This document shows, piece by piece, positions 54,154 to 64,000 of a DNA stretch of 64,000 nt. The stretch is from assembly GCF_002979435.1 (NCBI RefSeq), contig NZ_PCOV01000006.1, positions 124,001-188,000 of the forward strand. Direction: 5' to 3'. The stretch comes from Microbacterium sp. MYb66 (GTDB lineage Bacteria; Actinomycetota; Actinomycetes; Actinomycetales; Microbacteriaceae). Made by a program: the position numbers and the translations under genes. The stretch's first letter is position 1, and each line of letters starts with the position of its first letter. The notes beneath the pieces were generated by a model, which searched no databases, had not been told where the DNA came from, and saw nothing but the letters and a program-made list of their open reading frames with translations.

Positions 54154-55557
54154 TCAGAGTTCCACCGCATTCATGCGCGCGAGCAGCAGCGCCTCGGTCG
54201 CGACCGCATGTCGGAAGGTGTCGAGATGGAGGGATTCGTTCGGGCTGTGCGCACGGGAATGGGGATCCTCCACCCCCGTGACCAGGATCTGAGCGGCCGG
54301 GAACTCCCGCACCAGATCGGCGATGAAGGGAATCGAACCACCCACTCCCAGATCCACCGACGGCACTCCGTAACCGTCGCGCATCGCGTCGCGCGTCAGC
54401 GAGACCGCCCAGCCGCTGGTGTCGACCAGGAAGCCGTCGCCGAGGTCCACGTCGGAGAAGGTGAGTTCTGCGCCGAACGGAGCATGGGCGCGCAGATGGC
54501 CTTCCAGCGCGTCGTAGGCCTCCTGACCGCTCTGTCCCGGTGCAACCCGTGCGCTGACGACGACGGTGACCTCGGGGAGGAGGGTGTTGGACGCCGCAGC
54601 CACGCTCGTGGCGTCGATGCCGATGACGGTTACCGACGGCTTGTTCCAGATCCGGCTGAGGATCGTTCCGTCACCGATCGGAGTCGTGCCCGGCAGCAGG
54701 CCCGCCTCGTCACGGAGCGTCGCCTCCGTGTACTCGGGGGTCGACGCGTCCCGCTCGGTCATCCCTTCCACCGCGACGGAGCCGTCCGCGTTCCACAGCG
54801 TCGACAGCAGCGTGACGGTGGCCATCATCGCGTCCGGCACCGCACCGCCGAACATCCCCGAGTGCGAGGCATGATCCAGGGTGCGAACCCGCATCGTGAA
54901 CCGGGCGTTGCCGCGCAGGGAGACCGTGAGTCCGGGGGTGATGGAATCCCAGTTGCCGGAGTCGGCCACGACGATCGCGTCGGCACGCAGCGCATCCTTG
55001 TTGTCGGAGAGGAACTGCGCGAAGGAGCGGGATCCGTATTCCTCCTCCCCCTCGATGAACATCGCGATCCCGAGATCGAGGTCGTCGCCGAGGGCTTCGC
55101 TCACCGCGCGGACCGAGGCGATGTGAGACATGATCCCCGCCTTGTCGTCCGCGGCCCCACGACCGTAGAGGCGGCCGTCCCGCACCGTCGGCTCGAACGG
55201 TGGGGTCTCCCACAGTGCGTCCTCCCCCGGCGGCTGCACATCATGGTGCGCGTAGAGCAGGATCGTCGGCTTGCCGTTCCTCGCCGCACGAGTGGCCAGG
55301 ACAGCCGGCTGCCCGAGCTCGTCCGTGCCGGGAATCGCGGCGCGCAGCACACGGACCTCGTCGAAGACACCCGTACCCGAAGCCAGAGCGGCCACGGCCT
55401 CCGCGCTGCGCTCCAGCTGCGTCTGATCGAACGCGGGCCAGGCCATCCCGGGGATGCGCACCAGATGGCCGAGATCCGACAGCGCAGACGGGATACCGGT
55501 CGCCACCGCCTCGAGGACGGCTGCTTCGGACTCGCTGGGGAGAACAGGTGAGGTCAT
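54154..55557 (-). CDS. M20-family dipeptidase
   Basis: This 467-residue zinc peptidase has LLYAHHDVQPPG, RGAADDKAG and FIEGEEEYGS, the metal-ligand segments of the M20 family, and a dimerisation domain in the middle (about 195-345). It probably cleaves dipeptides in the cytoplasm. The ATG at 55557 is set by a TAAGAT -10 ending 7 nt upstream; the longer open frame is antisense to the DUF3043 gene. Confidence 0.9.
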   Translation of the reverse strand: MTSPVLPSESEAAVLEAVATGIPSALSDLGHLVRIPGMAWPAFDQTQLERSAEAVAALASGTGVFDEVRVLRAAIPGTDELGQPAVLATRAARNGKPTILLYAHHDVQPPGEDALWETPPFEPTVRDGRLYGRGAADDKAGIMSHIASVRAVSEALGDDLDLGIAMFIEGEEEYGSRSFAQFLSDNKDALRADAIVVADSGNWDSITPGLTVSLRGNARFTMRVRTLDHASHSGMFGGAVPDAMMATVTLLSTLWNADGSVAVEGMTERDASTPEYTEATLRDEAGLLPGTTPIGDGTILSRIWNKPSVTVIGIDATSVAAASNTLLPEVTVVVSARVAPGQSGQEAYDALEGHLRAHAPFGAELTFSDVDLGDGFLVDTSGWAVSLTRDAMRDGYGVPSVDLGVGGSIPFIADLVREFPAAQILVTGVEDPHSRAHSPNESLHLDTFRHAVATEALLLARMNAVEL

Positions 55558-55564
55558 GCGAGTA

Positions 55565-55570
55565 ATCTTA
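55565..55570 (-). promoter_or_regulatory. -10 element of the M20 peptidase gene (leaderless candidate)
   Basis: TAAGAT ends 7 nt before the ATG, in the 46-bp gap to the divergent DUF3043 gene. Confidence 0.5.
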
Positions 55571-55603
55571 AGGTGATCCCCCGTCAGCGAACCGAGGAAC
55601 TCC

Positions 55604-56176
55604 GTGGCCATTACCCCTGCCTCCCCTTCGACGAACGACGACGCCCCCGAGACGCCTGCCGTCGGCAAGGGGCGCGCGACGCCGACCCGCGCGGAGCAGG
55701 AGGCGGCTCGTCGCCGTCCCCTGGTCGCGAACACCAAGGAGGCGAAGGCGGCCGCCAAAGCCGACCTCAACGAGCGCCGTGCCCGCGCACAGGCCGGCAT
55801 GGCCGCAGGCGAGGAGAAGTACCTCCCGGTCCGCGACAAGGGCCCGCAGCGACGCTGGGTGCGCGACTACGTCGACGCAGGCTGGCACCCGGCGGAGTTC
55901 GTCATGGGGGTCATGGTGCTGGTCATCCTGGCCTCGCTGGTACCGGCGAACACGATCATCTCCTTCTACGCGTACATCGTGATGATGGGGTATCTCGTGA
56001 TCGCGATCGGCGGGATGGTCCTGCTGGCCATGCGGGTCAAGCGCAAGGCCGCGGCGAAGTTCGGCAAGGAGCGCCTCGAGCGCGGTCTCGGCTGGTACGC
56101 CGCGATGCGCGCCCTGCAGATGCGTTTCATGCGACTGCCGAAGCCGCAGGTCAAGCGCGGACAGTACCCCGACTGA
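55604..56176 (+). CDS. DUF3043 domain-containing membrane protein
   Basis: This 190-residue protein has an Ala/Arg-rich charged N-terminal half (about 1-85), the motif KGPQRRWVRDYVDAGWHP, two transmembrane helices (about 100-116 and 122-143) and a basic tail. DUF3043 is widespread in actinobacteria and of unknown function. The GTG start has GAGGA upstream. Its 3' end overlaps the convergent pyrD gene by 26 bp. Confidence 0.85.
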   Translation: MAITPASPSTNDDAPETPAVGKGRATPTRAEQEAARRRPLVANTKEAKAAAKADLNERRARAQAGMAAGEEKYLPVRDKGPQRRWVRDYVDAGWHPAEFVMGVMVLVILASLVPANTIISFYAYIVMMGYLVIAIGGMVLLAMRVKRKAAAKFGKERLERGLGWYAAMRALQMRFMRLPKPQVKRGQYPD

Positions 56177-57188
56177 CCAGCCCCCTGTTGATCTCGCGAC
56201 CCCAGAAGGGACCGCGATACAGGAACGCGGTATACCCCTGGACGAGGGTCGCACCGGCATTCAGACGCTCCTGCACATCGGCCGGGGTCTCCACCCCTCC
56301 TACCGCGATGACGCAGAAGTCGGCCGGCACGGCATCGCGCACGACGCGGAGGACTTCGAGCGACCGCTGCTTCAGCGGCGCGCCGGAGAGGCCGCCCGCT
56401 CCTGCCGCCTCGACTGTCGCGGCGTCGGTGAGCAGACCGTCGCGACTGATAGTGGTGTTGTGCGCGATGATTCCCGCGAGCCCCTCATCCACGGCCATCT
56501 GCGCGATAGCCGTGATCTCCTCGTCCGGGAGGTCCGGTGCGATCTTGACGAGCAGCGGAGTGGCGCCCGACGCCGCGCGAACCGCGCGCAGCAGAGGCGC
56601 GAGCGTCTCGACCGCCTGCAGACCGCGCAGCCCCGGCGTGTTCGGGGACGACACGTTCACGGCCAGATAGTCGGCAAGAGGTGCGAGCCGGGTCGCTGAG
56701 GCGACGTAGTCCGCGGTCGCATCCTCGACTTCGACCACCCTGCTCTTGCCGATGTTCACGCCGATCACGGTGTCGGGAGCTCCCCGGCGGAGGCGGGCGA
56801 GACGGCGAGCCGCCGCATCGGCACCGGCGTTGTTGAAGCCCATCCGGTTGATGACGGCGCGGTCGGCGACCAGACGGAACAGGCGGGGCTTCGGGTTCCC
56901 TTCCTGGGGAATCGCCGTCACGGTGCCGACCTCGACGTGACCGAAGCCCAATGCGGCGAGACCGCGCACACCGACCGCGTTCTTGTCGAAACCGGCCGCG
57001 ACGCCGAACGGCGAGGGGAACGTGAGCCCGAGCGCCTCGACGCGGAGCGACGGGTCGGGCCGCGTGAGCGCGCGCGTCGCCCAGGAGAAGGGAGGCGCAC
57101 CGAGGACACGAACCACCGCCATGCCGGCGTGGTGGGCGAACTCGGGGTCGAAGCGCGAGAGGACAGCGCGAAAGAGCAGCGGATACAT
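56151..57188 (-). CDS. pyrD: Dihydroorotate dehydrogenase (quinone), class 2
   Basis: This FMN enzyme oxidises dihydroorotate to orotate with quinone as acceptor in pyrimidine synthesis. The 345-residue protein has the class 2 N-terminal membrane-contact helices (MYPLLFRAVLSRFDPEFAHH), the GVAAGFDKN flavin motif, and NVSSPNTPGLR with the catalytic Ser of class 2. The start at 57188 is supported by a TAATCT -10 ending 7 nt upstream. Confidence 0.95.
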   Translation of the reverse strand: MYPLLFRAVLSRFDPEFAHHAGMAVVRVLGAPPFSWATRALTRPDPSLRVEALGLTFPSPFGVAAGFDKNAVGVRGLAALGFGHVEVGTVTAIPQEGNPKPRLFRLVADRAVINRMGFNNAGADAAARRLARLRRGAPDTVIGVNIGKSRVVEVEDATADYVASATRLAPLADYLAVNVSSPNTPGLRGLQAVETLAPLLRAVRAASGATPLLVKIAPDLPDEEITAIAQMAVDEGLAGIIAHNTTISRDGLLTDAATVEAAGAGGLSGAPLKQRSLEVLRVVRDAVPADFCVIAVGGVETPADVQERLNAGATLVQGYTAFLYRGPFWGREINRGLVSRGTVRA

Positions 57189-57195
57189 CCCTGCC

Positions 57196-57201
57196 AGATT
57201 A
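57196..57201 (-). promoter_or_regulatory. -10 element of leaderless pyrD
   Basis: TAATCT ends 7 nt before the pyrD ATG and overlaps the nrdR stop codon. Confidence 0.5.
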
Positions 57202-57669
57202 CCGGTCCTCGAGCTCCTGCTCCGTGTGGTCGGCGCGCAGATCGGTGATCGCGGCCTCGAAGTCCTCCAGGGAGTCGAACGCCTGGTAGACGCTGGCGAA
57301 GCGCAGGAACGCGACCTCGTCGAGGTCGCGCAGCGGTCCGAGGATAGCGAGACCGATCTCGTTCGTGTCGAGCTGCGAGACGCCGGTCTGTCGGACGGCC
57401 TCTTCCACACGCTGCGCGAGGATGGCGAGGTCGGCTTCCGTCACCGGTCGCCCCTGGCAGGCCTTCCGCACGCCGGTGATGACCTTCTCCCGGCTGAACG
57501 GCTCCATCACACCGGAGCGCTTGATGACGTTGAGGCTCGCAGTCTCGGTGGTCGTGAAGCGCCCACCGCACTCCGGGCACTGCCGACGTCGTCTGATCGA
57601 GAGTCCGTCGTCACTGGTTCGAGAATCGATGACGCGGGAGTCGGAGTGACGACAGAAGGGGCAGTGCAT
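57199..57669 (-). CDS. nrdR: Transcriptional repressor NrdR
   Basis: NrdR represses ribonucleotide reductase genes according to the ATP/dATP balance. The 156-residue protein has an N-terminal zinc ribbon ([17 protein letters not shown] with Cys3 and Cys6, then [11 protein letters not shown]) and an ATP-cone domain (about 48-140). A TAGGAT -10 ends 7 nt before the ATG. Confidence 0.97.
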   Translation of the reverse strand: MHCPFCRHSDSRVIDSRTSDDGLSIRRRRQCPECGGRFTTTETASLNVIKRSGVMEPFSREKVITGVRKACQGRPVTEADLAILAQRVEEAVRQTGVSQLDTNEIGLAILGPLRDLDEVAFLRFASVYQAFDSLEDFEAAITDLRADHTEQELEDR

Positions 57670-57676
57670 CTGACCG

Positions 57677-57682
57677 ATCCTA
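57677..57682 (-). promoter_or_regulatory. -10 element of leaderless nrdR
   Basis: TAGGAT ends 7 nt before the nrdR ATG and overlaps the hisD stop codon. Confidence 0.55.
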
Positions 57683-58984
57683 CGCGGTGAAGCGAGCCTC
57701 GATCGCCTCGCCGTGCGCGGGAAGCACCTCGGTGTCGGCGAGGGCGACGACTCCCGCTCTCACGGCGGCCAGCGCGGCCCTGTCATAGGAGATGACCTGC
57801 TGAGGACGGAGGAACGTGTACGCGCCGAGACCGGGCGCGTACCGCGCCTGTCCGCCGGTCGGCAGGACGTGATTGCTCCCCGCCATGTAGTCACCGAGAC
57901 TGACCGGCGTCTGGTCGCCGACGAAGACGGCACCGGCGCTGGTGAACGCGGCTGCCGCCTCTTCGGCGTCGACGAGGTGCAGCTCGAGGTGCTCCGGCGC
58001 ATACGCATTGCTGAAGGCAGTCGCCATGGCGCGGTCGTCGACGAGGACGATCGCGGACTGCGGCCCGGCCAGCGCCGCACCGACGCGTTCGCTGTGTCGC
58101 GTCGCTGCGGCGATCCGCTCCACTGCGCTTGCGACCTGCTCGGCCACCTCCGCGGCATCGGTGACCAGAACGGCGGACGCCTGTTCGTCGTGCTCGGCCT
58201 GGCTGACGAGGTCGGCGGCGATCAGACGCGGATCAGCATCGGCATCGGCGACGACCAGGATCTCCGTGGCGCCCGCCTCCGAATCCGTGCCGACGACGCC
58301 GGCGACGGCACGCTTGGCGGACGCGACGTAGTTGTTGCCGGGGCCGGAGACGACATCGACAGGATCCAGGCCGAGCGACGGGACACCGTGCGCGAAGGCT
58401 CCGATCGCGCCGGCTCCACCCATCGCATAGACCTCGGTGACGCCCAGAAGCGCGGCGGCGGCGAGGATCGTCGGGTGGATCCGTCCCCCCTGATCGGCCT
58501 GCGGGGGCGAGGCCAGGGCGATCTGTTCGACACCCGCGACCTGCGCCGGGACGACGTTCATGATCACGCTGGACGGATAGACCGCCTTGCCGCCCGGGAT
58601 GTACACGCCGACACGGTGCACCGGCTGCCAGCGCTGGGTGATGACGGCGCCCTCTCCGATCCGGGTGACCTGGGTCGGAGGAACCTGGGCGGCAGAAGCG
58701 AGTCTCACCCGACGGATAGCCTCCTCGAGTGCCGCTCGCACGTCGGGGGCCAGAGCGGTCAGCGCCTCGGTGATGTGCGCCTCGGGGACGCGGACATCGT
58801 GCCCGGTCACCGCGTCGAACTGCTCCGCCTGCTCCCGAAGTGCCGTCTCCCCGCGCTCACGCACGTCCTCGACGATGCGTGCGGCGGTATCGAGCGCCTC
58901 GGCACGTGCCTGTGTGGCTCGAGGCACCGCAGCGAGCATGTCGGCGGGCGAGAGCTCGCGCCCTCGCAGATCGATCGTTCGCAT
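57680..58984 (-). CDS. hisD: Histidinol dehydrogenase
   Basis: This zinc enzyme performs the last two steps of histidine synthesis, oxidising histidinol to histidine with NAD. The 434-residue protein has [33 protein letters not shown] and [10 protein letters not shown], which contains the catalytic Glu-His pair. The start [11 protein letters not shown] has AAAGG upstream. It lies 1 bp after the upstream membrane-protein gene, and other his genes are not in the window to its left. Confidence 0.97.
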   Translation of the reverse strand: MRTIDLRGRELSPADMLAAVPRATQARAEALDTAARIVEDVRERGETALREQAEQFDAVTGHDVRVPEAHITEALTALAPDVRAALEEAIRRVRLASAAQVPPTQVTRIGEGAVITQRWQPVHRVGVYIPGGKAVYPSSVIMNVVPAQVAGVEQIALASPPQADQGGRIHPTILAAAALLGVTEVYAMGGAGAIGAFAHGVPSLGLDPVDVVSGPGNNYVASAKRAVAGVVGTDSEAGATEILVVADADADPRLIAADLVSQAEHDEQASAVLVTDAAEVAEQVASAVERIAAATRHSERVGAALAGPQSAIVLVDDRAMATAFSNAYAPEHLELHLVDAEEAAAAFTSAGAVFVGDQTPVSLGDYMAGSNHVLPTGGQARYAPGLGAYTFLRPQQVISYDRAALAAVRAGVVALADTEVLPAHGEAIEARFTA

Positions 58985-58985
58985 G

Positions 58986-60146
58986 TCAGCCTTTCGTGAT
59001 GTCGGAGATGTCGTGGAGGTAGCCGATCCGTCCGTCGTCATGTCGGACGACGTACGCACCTCCGCGGTCCTCGATCACAAGAGCCCAGGCGCTCGGGCCG
59101 ATACGGAAAAGCGGTTCTCCGCGCTCATCGTGCACGTCGCGCTCCGAGGGCGCGAGAATCCAGAACGGCTGGGCGGCCGGGACAGCCTCGCGCGGGTTCG
59201 TCGCCTCGAGATCGGCGACCTCGAAGCGACTCGTCTCGGTCGCATCGGCGTCGGCGAACACGTCGCCCGTCTCGACGCGCGCCGCTGTCTCCAGGAGCGA
59301 TTCGATGCTGCCCGTGTCCGAGACGATCTCGGGTTCGACTGCCCGCGAGCGGCGCGCGTAGGTCGGCACGTAATGCTCGTCCGCGGTCGATTGCTCAGTG
59401 CCGGTGCCTCCGCCGGAGGCGTGAGCGGTGAGGGGCACCTGCTCCGCGAGATCGAGACGCGAGACCTCGTCGGTATCGAGGCGGTCTTCGACCACAATCT
59501 CGACATCCGTGACCGATTCGCCGACCGCGATCGGCCCGTCGGCGGGAGTCTGCTCGGGACGCGGGCGGGCGATCACAGGACGTACCGGGTTCGCATTCCG
59601 GTGAGCCAGCGTCACGAGGCGACCGTGGAAGTCTTCCTTCAGTCCAGGCACGAGCGGGGCGAACACCGTGAGCACGACCAGCGCGAGGGCGGCGACGACC
59701 ATCACCACGCCGTTCCACGGGAGTCCCCAATAGCCGGTGGCGATCAGTCCGGAGATGGTGAGCCACAGATTGCCGACCCAGACGACGGCCGCGACGGAGA
59801 ACGCCACCGAGGCGAACTGGTCGATGCCCAGCGAGCCGACGCGGCGGATGCCGTCGGGCGAGAAGCGGCGCAGGACGAGGAGGAACACAGCGACGGTCGG
59901 CACAGCGATCGGAAGGATCCACTGGATGCCGACGCCCCAGAGCGAGACGCCTCCCGCCAGGGGGAAGAACGACAGGACGAACGACACCAGCCACACCCCG
60001 ACGATGAGCAGCTCGCGCAGGGTGAAACCGAGGATTCCGTACTCTGGGGTCACCTCGTCGTCGTAGAGGACGCCGTCGTCATCGCTGAAGACCGAGTCCT
60101 CTTCCTCCAGCTCGGGGAGATCCGGGTCGGGGATGTCCGTGCTCAT
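58986..60146 (-). CDS. Membrane protein with cytoplasmic C-terminal domain
   Basis: This 386-residue protein has an acidic N-terminus (ELEEEDSVFSDDDGVLYDDE), four or five predicted helices between about 40 and 185, and a soluble C-terminal half. The half ends in a small beta-rich module (residues about 320-386, FWILAPSERDVHDERGEP onwards). I do not recognise it. The ATG at 60146 has GAAAGGA upstream and a TAGGAT -10 lies at 60207-60212. It is adjacent to hisD (1-bp gap) and probably co-transcribed with it. Confidence 0.78.
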   Translation of the reverse strand: MSTDIPDPDLPELEEEDSVFSDDDGVLYDDEVTPEYGILGFTLRELLIVGVWLVSFVLSFFPLAGGVSLWGVGIQWILPIAVPTVAVFLLVLRRFSPDGIRRVGSLGIDQFASVAFSVAAVVWVGNLWLTISGLIATGYWGLPWNGVVMVVAALALVVLTVFAPLVPGLKEDFHGRLVTLAHRNANPVRPVIARPRPEQTPADGPIAVGESVTDVEIVVEDRLDTDEVSRLDLAEQVPLTAHASGGGTGTEQSTADEHYVPTYARRSRAVEPEIVSDTGSIESLLETAARVETGDVFADADATETSRFEVADLEATNPREAVPAAQPFWILAPSERDVHDERGEPLFRIGPSAWALVIEDRGGAYVVRHDDGRIGYLHDISDITKG

Positions 60147-60206
60147 GAGTGGTCCTTTCGTCACAGTGCTCGACGGGGGCGTTCGTCGTGCTGCCGACGG
60201 CTCACG

Positions 60207-60212
60207 ATCCTA
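60207..60212 (-). promoter_or_regulatory. -10 element of the membrane protein-hisD unit
   Basis: TAGGAT on the minus strand, 60 nt before the ATG at 60146, in the 71-bp gap after dnaE. Confidence 0.45.
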
Positions 60213-60217
60213 CCCGC

Positions 60218-63736
<3,519 letters not shown>

Positions 63737-63742
63737 GCTTCG

Positions 63743-63748
63743 AGTCTA
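63743..63748 (-). promoter_or_regulatory. -10 element of leaderless dnaE
   Basis: TAGACT ends 6 nt before the dnaE ATG. The expected -35 position falls in the loop of the preceding terminator and shows no -35 match. Confidence 0.6.
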
Positions 63749-63753
63749 AGGTG

Positions 63754-63786
63754 GGGCCCCGACACCGGAGGTCGGTGTCGGGGCCC
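63754..63786 (-). terminator. Terminator between the last gene and dnaE
   Basis: GGGCCCCGACACC pairs perfectly with GGTGTCGGGGCCC (13 bp, 7-nt loop), 16 bp beyond the stop codon of the partial gene at the window edge. Confidence 0.8.
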
Positions 63787-63802
63787 TGGGACGCCCCTCC
63801 GG

Positions 63803-64000
63803 TTAGGGCAGCGCGTCGACGATCGCGGCGGTGAACGTCTTACGGATGTCCGGGACATCCGTCGGGACCATGTCTCCAGCCGCGTCATCGGTCCGATCGA
63901 ACCGGATGCTCAGCTGCGTCACCCATCCGGTCGCCGTGTCGATCGAGATCCACTGCGTCTGCGGGGAGTCGATGGCGGTCACGCGGAGCCGGTAGGTGAC
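63803..64000 (-). CDS. C-terminal fragment of an unidentified protein (cut by window edge)
   Basis: The last 65 codons of a gene read toward dnaE end in TAA. The fragment includes TQWISIDTATGWVTQLSIRF and ends KTFTAAIVDALP. It is too short to identify. The frame is open to the window edge with codon use like its neighbours and is followed by a good terminator, so it is a real gene end. Confidence 0.6.
   Translation of the reverse strand, partial: VTYRLRVTAIDSPQTQWISIDTATGWVTQLSIRFDRTDDAAGDMVPTDVPDIRKTFTAAIVDALP

Overview
The window is a compact, very GC-rich stretch of an actinobacterial chromosome. Gene content and order point to the family Microbacteriaceae, with Microbacterium or a close relative most likely: RbpA, WhiA, paired ClpP subunits, a bcc-aa3 respiratory branch (qcrCAB/ctaCDEF), DUF3043 and DUF4129 proteins, and frequent GTG starts. 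This placement is inferred from gene content, not from a database search. Almost every base is used. No gap between genes exceeds 300 bp; the longest (38889-39127, 239 bp) holds the rpsA leader and a lipoprotein promoter. I found no insertion sequence, phage, CRISPR array or origin.

Layout. 0.1-0.9 kb: a GntR/HutC regulator whose targets lie outside the window. 0.9-5.3 kb: a deoxyribose operon (SorC-type regulator, deoC, complete aldehyde dehydrogenase, truncated aldehyde dehydrogenase) joined by 4-bp overlaps. The last two genes look like a split form of the two-domain ALDH16 enzyme. 5.3-9.1 kb: protein quality control (clpP1, clpP2, trigger factor with a histone-like tail) and two tRNA genes (Pro, Gly). 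9.2-10.4 kb: an unrecognised membrane protein with an HExxH motif. 10.4-14.2 kb: rbpA, secG and the glycolytic run gap-pgk-tpiA. 14.3-22.6 kb: sodA, an unknown gene, whiA, rapZ, uvrC, uvrA. 22.6-26.8 kb: a MoxR/DUF58/DUF4129 cluster. 26.8-30.6 kb: an OhrR-like peroxide sensor divergent from a small Cys-rich protein, then a TfoX-like gene, uvrB and coaE. 30.7-37.3 kb: a six-gene, tightly overlapping sulfur operon (sulfonate-type ABC importer, acetyl-CoA synthetase, O-acetylhomoserine sulfhydrylase, CoA-binding protein). 37.4-38.9 kb: rpsA. 39.1-41.2 kb: three secreted or lipoprotein genes of unknown function. 41.3-44.3 kb: a 5'-3' exonuclease, a PHP-domain protein and trpD. 44.5-48.9 kb: ctaE-qcrC-qcrA-qcrB. 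49.0-50.4 kb: RidA, GNAT and rhodanese genes. 50.5-53.6 kb: ctaC-ctaD-ctaF. 53.7-60.1 kb: an ErpA-type Fe-S carrier, M20 peptidase, DUF3043 protein, pyrD, nrdR, hisD and a membrane protein. 60.2-63.7 kb: dnaE. The window ends inside one more gene.

How the genes work together. The deo operon would turn deoxyribose 5-phosphate into glyceraldehyde 3-phosphate (used by the nearby gap-pgk-tpiA genes) and acetaldehyde, which the aldehyde dehydrogenase pair could oxidise to acetate. The sulfur operon couples uptake of an organosulfur compound to activation of acetate and to homocysteine formation. qcrCAB with ctaCDEF encodes the main oxygen-reducing branch of the respiratory chain.

Regulation. A recurring feature is a -10 hexamer (often TAGACT or TAGGAT) ending exactly 6 or 7 nt before a start codon. 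This predicts leaderless mRNAs for at least fourteen genes and settles several start codons. Perfect palindromes sit upstream of the deo, sulfur, rpsA, ctaE and ohrR-like units and are reported as candidate operators.
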